This document shows positions 54,400-62,997 of a stretch of DNA of 64,000 bases, in pieces. The translations under genes and the position numbers were made by a program. Source of the DNA: Meishania litoralis. GTDB taxonomy: Bacteria > Bacteroidota > Bacteroidia > Flavobacteriales > Flavobacteriaceae. Each line of letters starts with the position of its first letter. The stretch's first letter is position 1. The stretch covers positions 992,001 through 1,056,000 of the forward strand of contig NZ_JBHFPV010000001.1 of the NCBI RefSeq assembly GCF_042611095.1. Direction: 5' to 3'. The notes beneath the pieces were generated by a model, which searched no databases, was not told the DNA's origin, and saw nothing but the letters and a program-made list of their open reading frames with translations.

Positions 54400-54751
54400 T
54401 GCCGAAAGAAAATGTTTGGAATGTGGTGCCCGTATCGTCGGCCGGGCCGACAAAAAATTCTGCTCCGATGGTTGCCGAAATTCCTATAACAACAATGTCA
54501 ATAAGGATAGCAAAAATCTCATACGCAATATCAACAATCGCCTGCGCAAAAATTATAGGGTTTTGGACAGCTTCACACTGAAAGAAGGAAAAACGCGTAC
54601 CTCCAAGACCCGATTGATCGACAAAGGTTTCGATTTTGACTTCATAACCAATCTGTATACTACGAAAAAGGGAACAGTCTACTATTTCGTTTACGACCTG
54701 GGATATTTGCCTTTGGAGAACGACTACTATATGATCGTCAAGAGGGAGTGA
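54386..54751 (+). CDS. Zinc-ribbon protein (DUF2116-like)
   Basis: 121 aa. N-terminal zinc finger C-x2-C ... C-x3-C (CLECG, FCSDGC) with RNSYNNN after it. The C-terminal half is a beta-rich domain (YYFVYDLGYLPLENDYYMIV). Likely nucleic acid binding, function unknown. Overlaps the lipoprotein gene. Confidence 0.8.
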   Translation: MGDNNAERKCLECGARIVGRADKKFCSDGCRNSYNNNVNKDSKNLIRNINNRLRKNYRVLDSFTLKEGKTRTSKTRLIDKGFDFDFITNLYTTKKGTVYYFVYDLGYLPLENDYYMIVKRE

Positions 54752-54878
54752 GGCTTAGGTAAAAAAATATCTAACAAACCGCTATTCGCCCTTATCGACA
54801 TAAATCGAAACTACGCACCGAAAGGGGCATTGAAACAAACCTTGGGACAGCTTTTTTAGACCAATCAAAACCGAAATG

Positions 54879-55343
54879 CTATTTCCAATTTTGTCCGCTA
54901 AGTTTCAAAGCGGCCACTACGACATCCTTTCGGCTTATTTGGCCTACCAACAGGCCATCTTTCATGACCGGAAGCCTTCTCCTATTATGCTTGTCGAACA
55001 CCCCCGCGGCATCAAAAATACTGATATCGTGTGGAATGGTCTCCACATTCTTGCTCATGTATTTCTCAACGCTCCTGTCGAGGATCGGTTGATTGAAATA
55101 GCGACTTTCCGAAATCTGTTTCATACAGTCGGCCTCAGATATAATACCGACCAAAAAACCGTCGTCATTAAGAACGGGGCCACCCGAAATATTGTATTTC
55201 GTAAACTGCTCCATGACCTCTAAAATTGACTGGTCAGGTGAAAAAGTGACCAATTTCTTTGTCATGTAATCTGATACCAAAATCGGGGCATCAAATTCCT
55301 TTTTAGAAGACTTTCGTATGCCTTGAAAACTCTTGATTCCCAT
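54879..55343 (-). CDS. Two-CBS-domain protein
   Basis: 154 aa. CBS pair at ~22-85 (SDYMTKKLVTFSPDQSILEVMEQF) and ~90-150 (MSKNVETIPHDISIFDAA). Such small proteins sense adenine nucleotides. It has a TTG-N20-TATATTTA promoter and a hairpin-like inverted repeat in its leader. It is a stress-type gene but sits away from the island. Confidence 0.88.
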   Translation of the reverse strand: MGIKSFQGIRKSSKKEFDAPILVSDYMTKKLVTFSPDQSILEVMEQFTKYNISGGPVLNDDGFLVGIISEADCMKQISESRYFNQPILDRSVEKYMSKNVETIPHDISIFDAAGVFDKHNRRRLPVMKDGLLVGQISRKDVVVAALKLSGQNWK

Positions 55344-55360
55344 AAAATTTCAGTTTAAGC

Positions 55361-55376
55361 CTGCCCGTTACGGCAG
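55361..55376 (-). repeat. Inverted repeat in the CBS gene leader
   Basis: CTGCC-N6-GGCAG, 18-33 nt upstream of the CBS gene ATG and downstream of the inferred start. It could be an operator or a leader hairpin. A second inverted repeat, AAGACC-N5-GGTCTT, lies at 55434-55450. Confidence 0.4.
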
Positions 55377-55389
55377 TTAAGGTTAATCT

Positions 55390-55420
55390 TAAATATAACG
55401 ATTTCCAACGAATTATTCAA
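55390..55420 (-). promoter_or_regulatory. Promoter of the CBS gene
   Basis: Minus-strand TTG (55418-55420), 20-nt spacer, then TATATTTA (55390-55397), a -7 element matching TAnnTTT plus A. The start would be ~43 nt before the ATG. Unlike the stress-island promoters it has a -33 TTG and no palindrome at the same spacing. Confidence 0.55.
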
Positions 55421-55571
55421 ACTTTTCCGATAAAAGACCGTAATGGTCTTGGCCTTATATCTAAAAAATAGATCTGGTTTTCATTCTTTATCTCGTTATT
55501 TGATACTATTTTACCTTCCACTTTGATGGTTATTTATCAATAATGGAATTCTAAAAGCGGAGATTTTGAAT

Positions 55572-56375
55572 ATGGTCATAGGTGTTCTAGGATGTGGTTG
55601 GCTAGGTTGGCCCCTGGCCAAATCCTTCATTTTCGATGAATACCAAGTACACGGAAGTACAACTTCTGTCGAAAAATTGCAAAGTCTTGAAAAAGACGGA
55701 ATCAAGGCATTTAATGTTCAACTTAAAGAAGATGAAAACGACAACGGTATTACCCCATTTCTTAAAGGTGTTGACATTCTTATTATCAATATCCCGCCCA
55801 AACTACGAGGAAACAATGAAGAAAGCTATGTCAATAAGATGCACCGATTGCATAGCGCAATGAAAACTTCACATGTTAAAAAAATGATTTTTGTGAGCAG
55901 CACTTCGATCTATGGCGACATAGAAGGGGAAGTTACCGAAAAAACAAAACCCAGACCATCAACCGAATCGGGCAGACAACTTTTGGCAACCGAAAAGATA
56001 TTCTGGACTGACCCCGACCTAGAGGTTACCATTATTCGATTTGGCGGACTTATAGGGCCTAATAGGCATCCTGTTTCTATATTGTCGGGCAAAACCAATC
56101 TTTCAGGTGGTAACCTACCCATAAATCTAATTCATCTAAATGACTGTATAGCAATTATTAAGTCCGTTGTATTTAATAAGTGGTGGGGTGAAATTTTTAA
56201 CGGTGTATATCCTCACCATCCGAAGAAAAAAGAATATTATTCCGCTGAAGCAATTAAGAAAGGGCTTCCAAAGCCCCATTATACCGTAGAAAAAGACAAG
56301 AAAGGCAAGATTATCGCCTCTTTTAACCTTATAAATGTTAAAAAATATCGGTTTATGACCCCAATTGTAGGGTAA
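55572..56375 (+). CDS. NAD(P)-dependent SDR/epimerase (YeeZ-like)
   Basis: 267 aa from the ATG (MVIGVLGCGWLG). GxGxxG motif at 6-11 (GCGWLGWP), SSTSIYGD with the catalytic Ser-Tyr region near 110, and HLNDCI near 195. Shorter than classic epimerases and close to YeeZ-type oxidoreductases. Substrate unknown. Alone in its unit. Confidence 0.82.
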   Translation: MVIGVLGCGWLGWPLAKSFIFDEYQVHGSTTSVEKLQSLEKDGIKAFNVQLKEDENDNGITPFLKGVDILIINIPPKLRGNNEESYVNKMHRLHSAMKTSHVKKMIFVSSTSIYGDIEGEVTEKTKPRPSTESGRQLLATEKIFWTDPDLEVTIIRFGGLIGPNRHPVSILSGKTNLSGGNLPINLIHLNDCIAIIKSVVFNKWWGEIFNGVYPHHPKKKEYYSAEAIKKGLPKPHYTVEKDKKGKIIASFNLINVKKYRFMTPIVG

Positions 56376-56496
56376 TACACCACATTAAATGCGGTTTTCA
56401 CAACAAAAACGACCTTATTCTGTTAATTACATCGTTGATTTTAAGCTATTTATCGATGAAATGCATAACTTTAAGTAAACATTTAAATCGATTGCC

Positions 56497-56871
56497 ATGG
56501 AAAATTCAACAGTAAAAAGGAAAATCGCCAAGGAAATTGAAAACTTGATTTCCGAGAGTTGTAACAACCAAAAATCGACCGACCAATTTAAAAACCTACA
56601 CGAGGCAATACTTAAAAAATACTATAATGCCGCCGATGTATCAATTGATTACCACAGAAAAAGAGTTGCGATGGACATTGTAATGGATGATACTTATTAC
56701 AATCCGAAAGAGGTCAATACCTATTTGCCTACATTGCACGCCAACCTGATTTTCAAGAATTTGAAAGATTTTTTGAAATCGTGTATTGACAAGGATCCTA
56801 AAAGTATCGGTTTTTATGCCAGCCTTTTACGGTCTTTTACTAAAAAAGATGTGCCATTGACCGTTGTTTGA
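56497..56871 (+). CDS. Small hypothetical
   Basis: 124 aa, no signal, charged and helical N-terminal part (KRKIAKEIENLISESC), YYNPKEVNTYLPT in the middle. No family recognised. Terminator-like hairpin follows at 56899-56925. Confidence 0.6.
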   Translation: MENSTVKRKIAKEIENLISESCNNQKSTDQFKNLHEAILKKYYNAADVSIDYHRKRVAMDIVMDDTYYNPKEVNTYLPTLHANLIFKNLKDFLKSCIDKDPKSIGFYASLLRSFTKKDVPLTVV

Positions 56872-56898
56872 GAGGTTCGGTCATAGTCAATATTTAAG

Positions 56899-56925
56899 AA
56901 GGGTGTTTATGGCATCCTTTTTTTT
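56899..56925 (+). terminator. Rho-independent terminator
   Basis: AAGGGTG (56899-56905) pairs with CATCCTT (56913-56919), one G-U, 7-nt loop, followed by TTTTTTTT. It lies 28 nt after the stop of the small hypothetical. Confidence 0.7.
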
Positions 56926-56956
56926 ATGCTTTGATTTTAAGGCTTTCATTAACAGC

Positions 56957-56983
56957 TTGTCAACAATATTTTTTTTAGTTTAG
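56957..56983 (+). promoter_or_regulatory. Promoter of the TPR-protein gene
   Basis: TTG (56957-56959), 16 nt, TAGTTTAG (56976-56983), one mismatch from TAnnTTTG. ATG is 19 nt further on. Confidence 0.45.
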
Positions 56984-57002
56984 CGCACCAAAATTGAACA
57001 CA

Positions 57003-57707
57003 ATGAAAAATTTCGTTTTAGTATCGATGTGCGCTTTAGGTTTTATGGGGGCTGCGCAAACGAATACCGAACTTCAAAAACATTACGAAGCCTTCTATAA
57101 GCAAATGCGGCTACAAGGCGATGTCGATGGTGTAATAAACGCCATGACGCATTTGAACGTACTATCGCCATCAATAGAACGACGCGATACCCTGGCATTC
57201 ATTTATGCGAACGACGGACAACATTTACAAGCATTGAATACGGTAGGCATCGAAAAAGACGCAAATGATTCCGATCTGGCCGTGCAGGTCAAGGCAATTT
57301 CATTGAAGGCCCTAAACCAGCCCAAAAGGGCCTTGGAACAATTTGATCTACTGAATTCTCGAACGCCCAACCCATACTTGGCCTATGAATTGGCAGACCT
57401 GAAAATACAGACAGGTGACAATGACGGCGCGGTCGCCCATATCGAATATGGCATCGCAAATGCCAAAGATGATATGAAATATGCCTTTTATGAACGCCAA
57501 CAACCCTATGAAGTGCCTCTGAAGGCTGCTTTCATACACCTTAAGGCACTTGTGCAATACAATAAGGACAAGGAAAATATCGACGCAGCGGTCGCCCTTA
57601 TTGATGAGGCCTTGGCAATCGATCCAAATTTCAATTTGGCCAGTTTAAGCAAACAGGCCCTTGAAGCTCGTAAAAACCCGCCGGCTACCACCGAAACGAA
57701 GGAATAG
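57003..57707 (+). CDS. Secreted TPR protein
   Basis: 234 aa from the ATG; signal peptide (MKNFVLVSMCALGFMGAAQ). Helical repeats with N-A-M-T-H-L, LAYELADLKIQTGDNDGAV, and a final IDEALAIDPNFNLASLS, the TPR consensus. Envelope protein-protein interaction role inferred. Confidence 0.78.
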   Translation: MKNFVLVSMCALGFMGAAQTNTELQKHYEAFYKQMRLQGDVDGVINAMTHLNVLSPSIERRDTLAFIYANDGQHLQALNTVGIEKDANDSDLAVQVKAISLKALNQPKRALEQFDLLNSRTPNPYLAYELADLKIQTGDNDGAVAHIEYGIANAKDDMKYAFYERQQPYEVPLKAAFIHLKALVQYNKDKENIDAAVALIDEALAIDPNFNLASLSKQALEARKNPPATTETKE

Positions 57708-57799
57708 CATAAATTTTCATGGGGTTTGCGCAACAAATCGAAGCAGCCCTATTTTGAAAAGTGTAAGAAACTTTAGGGGCAAGAACGTTTCGGCACTGC

Positions 57800-58294
57800 C
57801 TATTCGTCCAATATAAGTTTTGTATCCAAAGTATTGTTCACGACCACATTGAACTGATTTCTAAGGGCGTTGTAAGCTTCGATCGTTTCGAGTACCGGTT
57901 CTTCTATATCTAATCGATATTCAAGGTTTCCCTTGATCTTCAAAAAAAAGGTCTTGAAAACTTTCATACGGCTTTTTATTTGAGGCCTGTCAAATACCTC
58001 AGGGTGTTCAGAGGCCTCTAAAAGTTTCTGTTTCTCGATCAGGTCTTCGACGATCAAAATCAAATCCTCTCGATTTTCGACCGTGTAAAGGGCGTCAAAG
58101 CTGGCATCTAAGGCCTTATACTCGGCCCACTCGTTCAAAACAAGTTGCGCCTTGGTGTTCACGCTTGATTTTTTAGGCCATTCCCCAGCTGTTATCAAAA
58201 ATGTCGAAGAATCGTCGATTGGATCTGCATCTTTGTTTTGATTGCATCCCGAGAACAGAAAAACAAGTACTGGAATAAACAATAATTTGTTCAT
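57800..58294 (-). CDS. Small lipoprotein, unknown
   Basis: 164 aa from MNKLLFIPVLVFLFSGC (start chosen for the lipobox; an upstream 5-residue extension is less likely). Charged helical rest with coiled-coil character (VEDLIEKQKLLEAS). Divergent from the tdh-like gene. No function visible. Confidence 0.72.
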   Translation of the reverse strand: MNKLLFIPVLVFLFSGCNQNKDADPIDDSSTFLITAGEWPKKSSVNTKAQLVLNEWAEYKALDASFDALYTVENREDLILIVEDLIEKQKLLEASEHPEVFDRPQIKSRMKVFKTFFLKIKGNLEYRLDIEEPVLETIEAYNALRNQFNVVVNNTLDTKLILDE

Positions 58295-58323
58295 GGAGCG
58301 AATGTACAAATTTTAATTAGGGC

Positions 58324-58331
58324 TATATTTG
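58324..58331 (+). promoter_or_regulatory. -7 element for the threonine-dehydrogenase-like gene
   Basis: TATATTTG, an exact TAnnTTTG match, 27-34 nt upstream of the ATG at 58358. No -33 TTG at normal spacing. Confidence 0.45.
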
Positions 58332-58357
58332 CAGTCGATTTCTTTAACTTCATTTTA

Positions 58358-59296
58358 ATGCAAAAATCCATTCTTATTTTGGGCGCCTGTGGTCAAATCG
58401 GCACCGAACTGACATATGCGCTACGCGAAAAATATGGGAACGAAAATGTAGTGGCCAGCGATATTCGTGAAGGAAACGAAGATATCATGGCATCAGGACC
58501 TTTCGAGATTTTGGATGCCACTAATTATGGAGCCATTGAAGATGTGGTCATGCATTACGAAATCGAAGAAGTATATTTGATGGCGGCCATGTTGAGCGCC
58601 ACGGCAGAGAAATTCCCGATGCGGGCATGGAACCTGAACATGAGTTCACTTTTCAATGTCTTGAACCTTTGCAAGGAGAAAAAGATAAGCAGAATATTCT
58701 GGCCTTCGAGCATTGCGGTCTTTGGTCCGAATACCCCGAAGAAGAACACCCCCCAAAATACCATAATGGAGCCCAGCACTGTCTACGGTATCAGCAAACA
58801 ATCGGGCGAAAGATGGTGTGAATATTATTTTAAAAAATATGGGGTGGATGTACGTAGCGTTCGTTACCCGGGTTTGATTAGCTGGAAAACCCTGCCAGGT
58901 GGCGGCACCACGGACTATGCCGTTGAAATCTATCACAAAGCACTCTCGGACGGCTCATATGACTGTTTTCTTCAAAGAGATAGTAGGCTGCCAATGATGT
59001 ATATGGAAGATGCCATTCGTGCTACTTTGAGTTTAATGGATAAACCGTCGGAAAGTATAACGGTTAGGTCATCGTACAACTTGGCGGCAATGAACTTCAC
59101 ACCCGAGGAAATAGCCAAAAACATTCAAAAGCATATTCCAAATTTTACCATTTCATATGCCCCTGATTTTCGGCAGGCCATAGCCGATTCATGGCCGAAC
59201 AGCATCGATGATTCGCAAGCACGACAAGACTGGGGCTGGAAAGCGGAATACGATCTTGAAAAGACTACGGAGGAGATGTTGAAAAATTTACGATAG
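58358..59296 (+). CDS. SDR-type L-threonine 3-dehydrogenase/epimerase
   Basis: 312 aa. Rossmann GACGQIG at 8-14, DIREG after the second strand, Y-x-x-x-K in YGISKQSGERW near 143, and RYPGLISWKTLPGGGTTDY. Length and the PGGGTTDY signature agree with the short-chain threonine 3-dehydrogenase of flavobacteria. A UDP-sugar epimerase is the other family option. Confidence 0.85.
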   Translation: MQKSILILGACGQIGTELTYALREKYGNENVVASDIREGNEDIMASGPFEILDATNYGAIEDVVMHYEIEEVYLMAAMLSATAEKFPMRAWNLNMSSLFNVLNLCKEKKISRIFWPSSIAVFGPNTPKKNTPQNTIMEPSTVYGISKQSGERWCEYYFKKYGVDVRSVRYPGLISWKTLPGGGTTDYAVEIYHKALSDGSYDCFLQRDSRLPMMYMEDAIRATLSLMDKPSESITVRSSYNLAAMNFTPEEIAKNIQKHIPNFTISYAPDFRQAIADSWPNSIDDSQARQDWGWKAEYDLEKTTEEMLKNLR

Positions 59297-59301
59297 CTTT
59301 C

Positions 59302-60690
59302 TCAAATACTGAACTTCAATTTCTTCTCGATCGCCATGATCATCGTATTGGCGATATCTTTGCCCGTAGCATTTTCAATACCCTCTAGGCCCGGGGAAGA
59401 ATTAACTTCGAGCAAAAGGGGCCCTTTGTTGGAACGAATTATGTCGACACCGGCCACCGCCAAGTTCAATACCCTTGCGGCCTTTAGTGCCAATTTTTTT
59501 TCCTCGCCCGTTATTTTGATCATCGAAGCGGTACCCCCTTGATGGATGTTCGCCCTGAACTCTCCTTTTTCAGCCTGGCGCTGCATAGATGCAACCACCT
59601 TATTGTTGACGACAAAACAGCGAATGTCCTGACCGTTTGCCTCTTTGATAAATTCTTGCACCAAAATATTGGTATTGACACTTTTAAAAGCATTGATCAC
59701 GCTTTCGGCAGCTTTGTTGGTCTCGGCCAAGACCACACCTTTGCCTTGGGTACTTTCTAAAAGTTTGATTATCAAAGGGGCTCCATTGACCATTCTGATA
59801 AGGTCTTTGGTATCCATGGGTGATTTGGCAAAACCGGTAATAGGAATATGGATATCGTTTTTCGAAAATAGTTGCGATGCGAATAATTTGTCCCTCGATT
59901 GTGATATGGCCTCCGCCGAATTGAGACAATATACGCCTAGATTGTCAAATTGGCGGATCAGCGCACAACCATAAAAAGTGACGGAAGGTTTTATTCTAGG
60001 GATAACCGCATCGAATTCATTCAAAATATTGCCACCTCGATACCTGATTTCCGGTGAGTGAGCATCGAGTTTCATATAGGCCAATTCAACGTTCAGAAAA
60101 ACGATTTCGTGCCCCCTGGCCTCGGCCGCTTCCATAATTCTTTTGTTGCTATACAATTCTGGGTTACTGGCGAGAAGTGCGATTTTAAGTCCTGTTTTTT
60201 CCTTGAAAAAAGGCACGTATTTCTTGTTGATATCATCATCTGAAAATCCTTGAACCTGATAGTTTAAGGCCGGGTTCACGATATACCGTCCGTTGATGGC
60301 TTCCCTTCCCAAGAGCATACGAAATTCCATTGTATCGCGATTGGCCAGGGTCAGCTCGATATCAAAACTGTCTTTACCCAAGGTAACGGGAGTTCTGACC
60401 ACAAGTCGTTCTTCTGAAATGCCCGAAGAGCTTTTGACCATTCGCCTATCGATCAAACGGGCGTCGCAGCCAATGGCAATGCTACGGTTTTCTTGTAAGG
60501 GATTGACCTCGAACTTTACCCATTCTTGCGCACCTTTATTATAAACCTTGATGTTCGATGCCTGAATCGAAGATGTTTTCGCGCCAGAATCTACCCTTGC
60601 CTTTATTGCGGGAATACCCAGTGATTCAAATACACACCATTCCTCGCTCCCGATAATATGGAGGTTGTTCAATTTTATTTCTTTTTTCAA
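59302..60690 (-). CDS. Fusion of RimB-like protease domain and RimK-like ATP-grasp ligase
   Basis: 462 aa. N-terminal ~145 residues: RimB/retropepsin-like ATP-dependent zinc protease domain with D-S-G (RVDSGAKTSSI). C-terminal ~290 residues: RimK-type ATP-grasp glutamate ligase (GAPLIIKLLESTQGKGV near 305, VAGVDIIRS, LLEVNSSPGLEGIE). RimK modifies S6 or makes poly-alpha-glutamate; RimB trims. Two opposing activities in one chain. Convergent with the tdh-like gene. Confidence 0.88.
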   Translation of the reverse strand: MKKEIKLNNLHIIGSEEWCVFESLGIPAIKARVDSGAKTSSIQASNIKVYNKGAQEWVKFEVNPLQENRSIAIGCDARLIDRRMVKSSSGISEERLVVRTPVTLGKDSFDIELTLANRDTMEFRMLLGREAINGRYIVNPALNYQVQGFSDDDINKKYVPFFKEKTGLKIALLASNPELYSNKRIMEAAEARGHEIVFLNVELAYMKLDAHSPEIRYRGGNILNEFDAVIPRIKPSVTFYGCALIRQFDNLGVYCLNSAEAISQSRDKLFASQLFSKNDIHIPITGFAKSPMDTKDLIRMVNGAPLIIKLLESTQGKGVVLAETNKAAESVINAFKSVNTNILVQEFIKEANGQDIRCFVVNNKVVASMQRQAEKGEFRANIHQGGTASMIKITGEEKKLALKAARVLNLAVAGVDIIRSNKGPLLLEVNSSPGLEGIENATGKDIANTMIMAIEKKLKFSI

Positions 60691-60744
60691 TATAAAAGGT
60701 AAGTTGGCTTGTTGATAAGAGTGGTGAGAAATAAATATAGTGCC

Positions 60745-61068
60745 CTAGTCTGAATCATTGTCATCGTCCAAATCTTCAGGATTTGGTTCTACTACCGCTT
60801 CTGGATCGTCATCGTCAAAGTCTTCATAATCGTCTTCGTCATAGTTCTCCATAGTATATTCGAGCTTGGCACTGATCTTTACAAGATATTTGGTGTCTTC
60901 GGTCAATACCTCTACCGCCTCGATACGTTCACCCTGGGCATTTTTGAAGGAAATGATGTTGCGATCATCATACCCATCGGGATAACGCTCGACCAAAAGC
61001 TTGAGCACCTCGGGGGTCAATTTCTTAAAATCTACGATAACTCTTTTTAAATGCGCGTGTTTATCCAT
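60745..61068 (-). CDS. Small acidic protein of the polyamine operon
   Basis: 107 aa. N-terminal ~70 residues have a beta-rich look (RVIVDFKKLTPEVLKLL, YPDGYDDRNIISFK). The last ~35 are almost all Asp/Glu/Asn (YEDFDDDDPEA, EDLDDDND). Two nt after the deoxyhypusine-synthase-like gene. Often mislabelled DNA primase. An acidic tail next to polyamine genes is striking but no function is known. Confidence 0.75.
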   Translation of the reverse strand: MDKHAHLKRVIVDFKKLTPEVLKLLVERYPDGYDDRNIISFKNAQGERIEAVEVLTEDTKYLVKISAKLEYTMENYDEDDYEDFDDDDPEAVVEPNPEDLDDDNDSD

Positions 61069-61070
61069 AA

Positions 61071-62048
61071 TTACAGGTTCAAAAGATAAGCAAAAATTAA
61101 TGGCGCAACAATGGTGGCATCACTTTCTATGATATATTTTGGGGTATCGATATCGAGCTTCCCCCAGGTAATCTTCTCATTGGGCACCGCCCCCGAATAC
61201 GATCCATAACTAGTAGTACTATCGCTGATCTGACAAAAATAGCTCCAAAAAGGTGTATCTGTGCGTTCCATATCTTGATAGAGCATCGGTACGACACATA
61301 TCGGGAAATCACCAGCGATACCGCCACCTATTTGAAAGAAACCTATTCCGTTCTTTGAATTATCGGTATACCAATCGGCCAAAAAGGTCATGTACTCAAT
61401 GCCCGATTTCATGGTACTGGCCTTTAACTCACCTTTCAGAACATAAGAAGCGAAGATATTGCCCATGGTACTATCTTCCCAACCGGGACAAATTATCGGC
61501 AGGTTTTTTTCGGCTGCGGCATACATCCAAGAATCTTTTATATCGATTTCGTAGAATTCTTGCAAGACCCCTGAAAGCAATAATTTGTACATAAATTCAT
61601 GAGGAAAGTAACGCTCGCCATTGGCTTCGGCATCTTTCCAGATTTTTACGATATGGCGTTGTATCCTTCTAAACGCTTCCTCTTCGGGAATACAGGTGTC
61701 GGTTACCCGGTTTAATCCCTTTTCCAATAGGTTCCATTCATCTTGGGGCGTAAGGTCCCTATAGTTGGGCACCCTTTTATAATGCGAATGTGCAACCAGG
61801 TTCATAATGTCTTCCTCAAGGTTTGCTCCGGTGCAGGAGACGATATGAACCTTGTCTTGACGGATTATTTCGGCGAAAATCTTTCCCAATTCGGCCGTAC
61901 TCATGGCCCCGGCCAATGACACCAACATTTTGGCACCGCCATTAAGCTGCGCCTCATAGCCTTTTGCGGCGTCAACAACGGCCGCGGCATTAAAGTGCAG
62001 GTAATATTTCTCGATAAATTTAGAGATCTCCCCCTTCGTACTGGTCAT
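61071..62048 (-). CDS. Deoxyhypusine-synthase family protein (probable homospermidine-type synthase)
   Basis: 325 aa. The deoxyhypusine synthase fold with the catalytic lysine K297 in TWGKLD (human enzyme K329 in SWGK), and NAD-binding residues in SLAGAMSTAELGK. Bacteria lack eIF5A, so the acceptor is more likely putrescine, giving homospermidine; this is inference from the family. The start overlaps the speB stop by 29 nt and belongs to the speA-speB operon. Confidence 0.85.
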   Translation of the reverse strand: MTSTKGEISKFIEKYYLHFNAAAVVDAAKGYEAQLNGGAKMLVSLAGAMSTAELGKIFAEIIRQDKVHIVSCTGANLEEDIMNLVAHSHYKRVPNYRDLTPQDEWNLLEKGLNRVTDTCIPEEEAFRRIQRHIVKIWKDAEANGERYFPHEFMYKLLLSGVLQEFYEIDIKDSWMYAAAEKNLPIICPGWEDSTMGNIFASYVLKGELKASTMKSGIEYMTFLADWYTDNSKNGIGFFQIGGGIAGDFPICVVPMLYQDMERTDTPFWSYFCQISDSTTSYGSYSGAVPNEKITWGKLDIDTPKYIIESDATIVAPLIFAYLLNL

Positions 62049-62973
62049 CTTTAAGTTTTAAAATATTGTTATTCGATTTGTATCCTTTTTGATACGTATT
62101 GTCATAATCATCCTTGGCATCTTCGTTCTTGAACTTGTAGCTCAACATCTTATAATACAATTTGGCGGCAAGAAAATCGGATGAGGGGTCGCTGTCATTC
62201 GAACATAGTTCGACGATATCGAATCCTACAACATTTCTTTCTTCAAAGACCTGCTTCAAAAATTCAAGGGTCTCGTACCAAAAAAGTCCACCAGGTTCAG
62301 GTGTTCCGGTAGATGGCATTATCGAAGGATCCAAAGCGTCAAGATCAAAGGTAATCAAGACATTGTTGGTCAAAAGCTCGATGACTTTCTCCATCCAAAA
62401 TTCATCGTTGACCATATCGTGGGCAAAGAATACTTTTTCCTCGTCCATAAAGGTCTTTTCTATTGCATCCATCGAACGAATACCGACCTGCACCAGATTT
62501 GTGGTCTGACTTGCCTCGTGAACGGCACAGGCATGATTGAATTTACTACCATTATATGAGGCCCGCAAATCGGCATGTGCATCAATATGCAATACGGTCA
62601 GATTGTCGAAACATTCGTTGAAGGCGCGAATGGTACCTATCGAAATTGAATGTTCGCCACCAAAAAGGGTAACGAATTTATTGCGCTTGATATATTCTTT
62701 GGAAATCTTATGTACGGCGTTCACCATGGCCTCCGGAGAATCGTTTTCGGTTATGGGATCAGCAAGATATATTCCATGCTCATAGACTTCGCTATCGGTC
62801 TCTATATCGTAGAGTTCCATGTTTTCGGAAGCTCTTAGAAAAGCCTGAGGCCCTTTATCGGCCCCTTTTCCCCAGGTACTCGTTCCATCATAGGGTACGG
62901 GAATCAGCACTACTTTTGCTGTTTCCAATTGTGCATATTCGTCGGGTATACCCGCATAATTCTTCGTGCTCAT
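62020..62973 (-). CDS. speB: Agmatinase (arginase/ureohydrolase family)
   Basis: 317 aa. Two Mn-binding sites: HIDAHADLR near 131 and FDLDALDPSIMPSTGTPEPGG near 236. Fits agmatinase: agmatine to putrescine plus urea, directly downstream of arginine decarboxylase with a 24-nt gap. An arginase is less likely in this context. Confidence 0.9.
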   Translation of the reverse strand: MSTKNYAGIPDEYAQLETAKVVLIPVPYDGTSTWGKGADKGPQAFLRASENMELYDIETDSEVYEHGIYLADPITENDSPEAMVNAVHKISKEYIKRNKFVTLFGGEHSISIGTIRAFNECFDNLTVLHIDAHADLRASYNGSKFNHACAVHEASQTTNLVQVGIRSMDAIEKTFMDEEKVFFAHDMVNDEFWMEKVIELLTNNVLITFDLDALDPSIMPSTGTPEPGGLFWYETLEFLKQVFEERNVVGFDIVELCSNDSDPSSDFLAAKLYYKMLSYKFKNEDAKDDYDNTYQKGYKSNNNILKLKDDQYEGGDL

Positions 62974-62997
62974 CTTAAATTTCTTATCTTGTTTTTA

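Noticed and set aside
55434..55450. AAGACC-GTAAT-GGTCTT as a terminator
   Set aside because: No gene ends nearby on either strand; an operator is more plausible.
57741..57780. GCCCTA/TAGGGGC repeat between convergent genes as a bidirectional terminator
   Set aside because: The arms are imperfect with a large loop and no clean T-tract, so it is not listed as a terminator.
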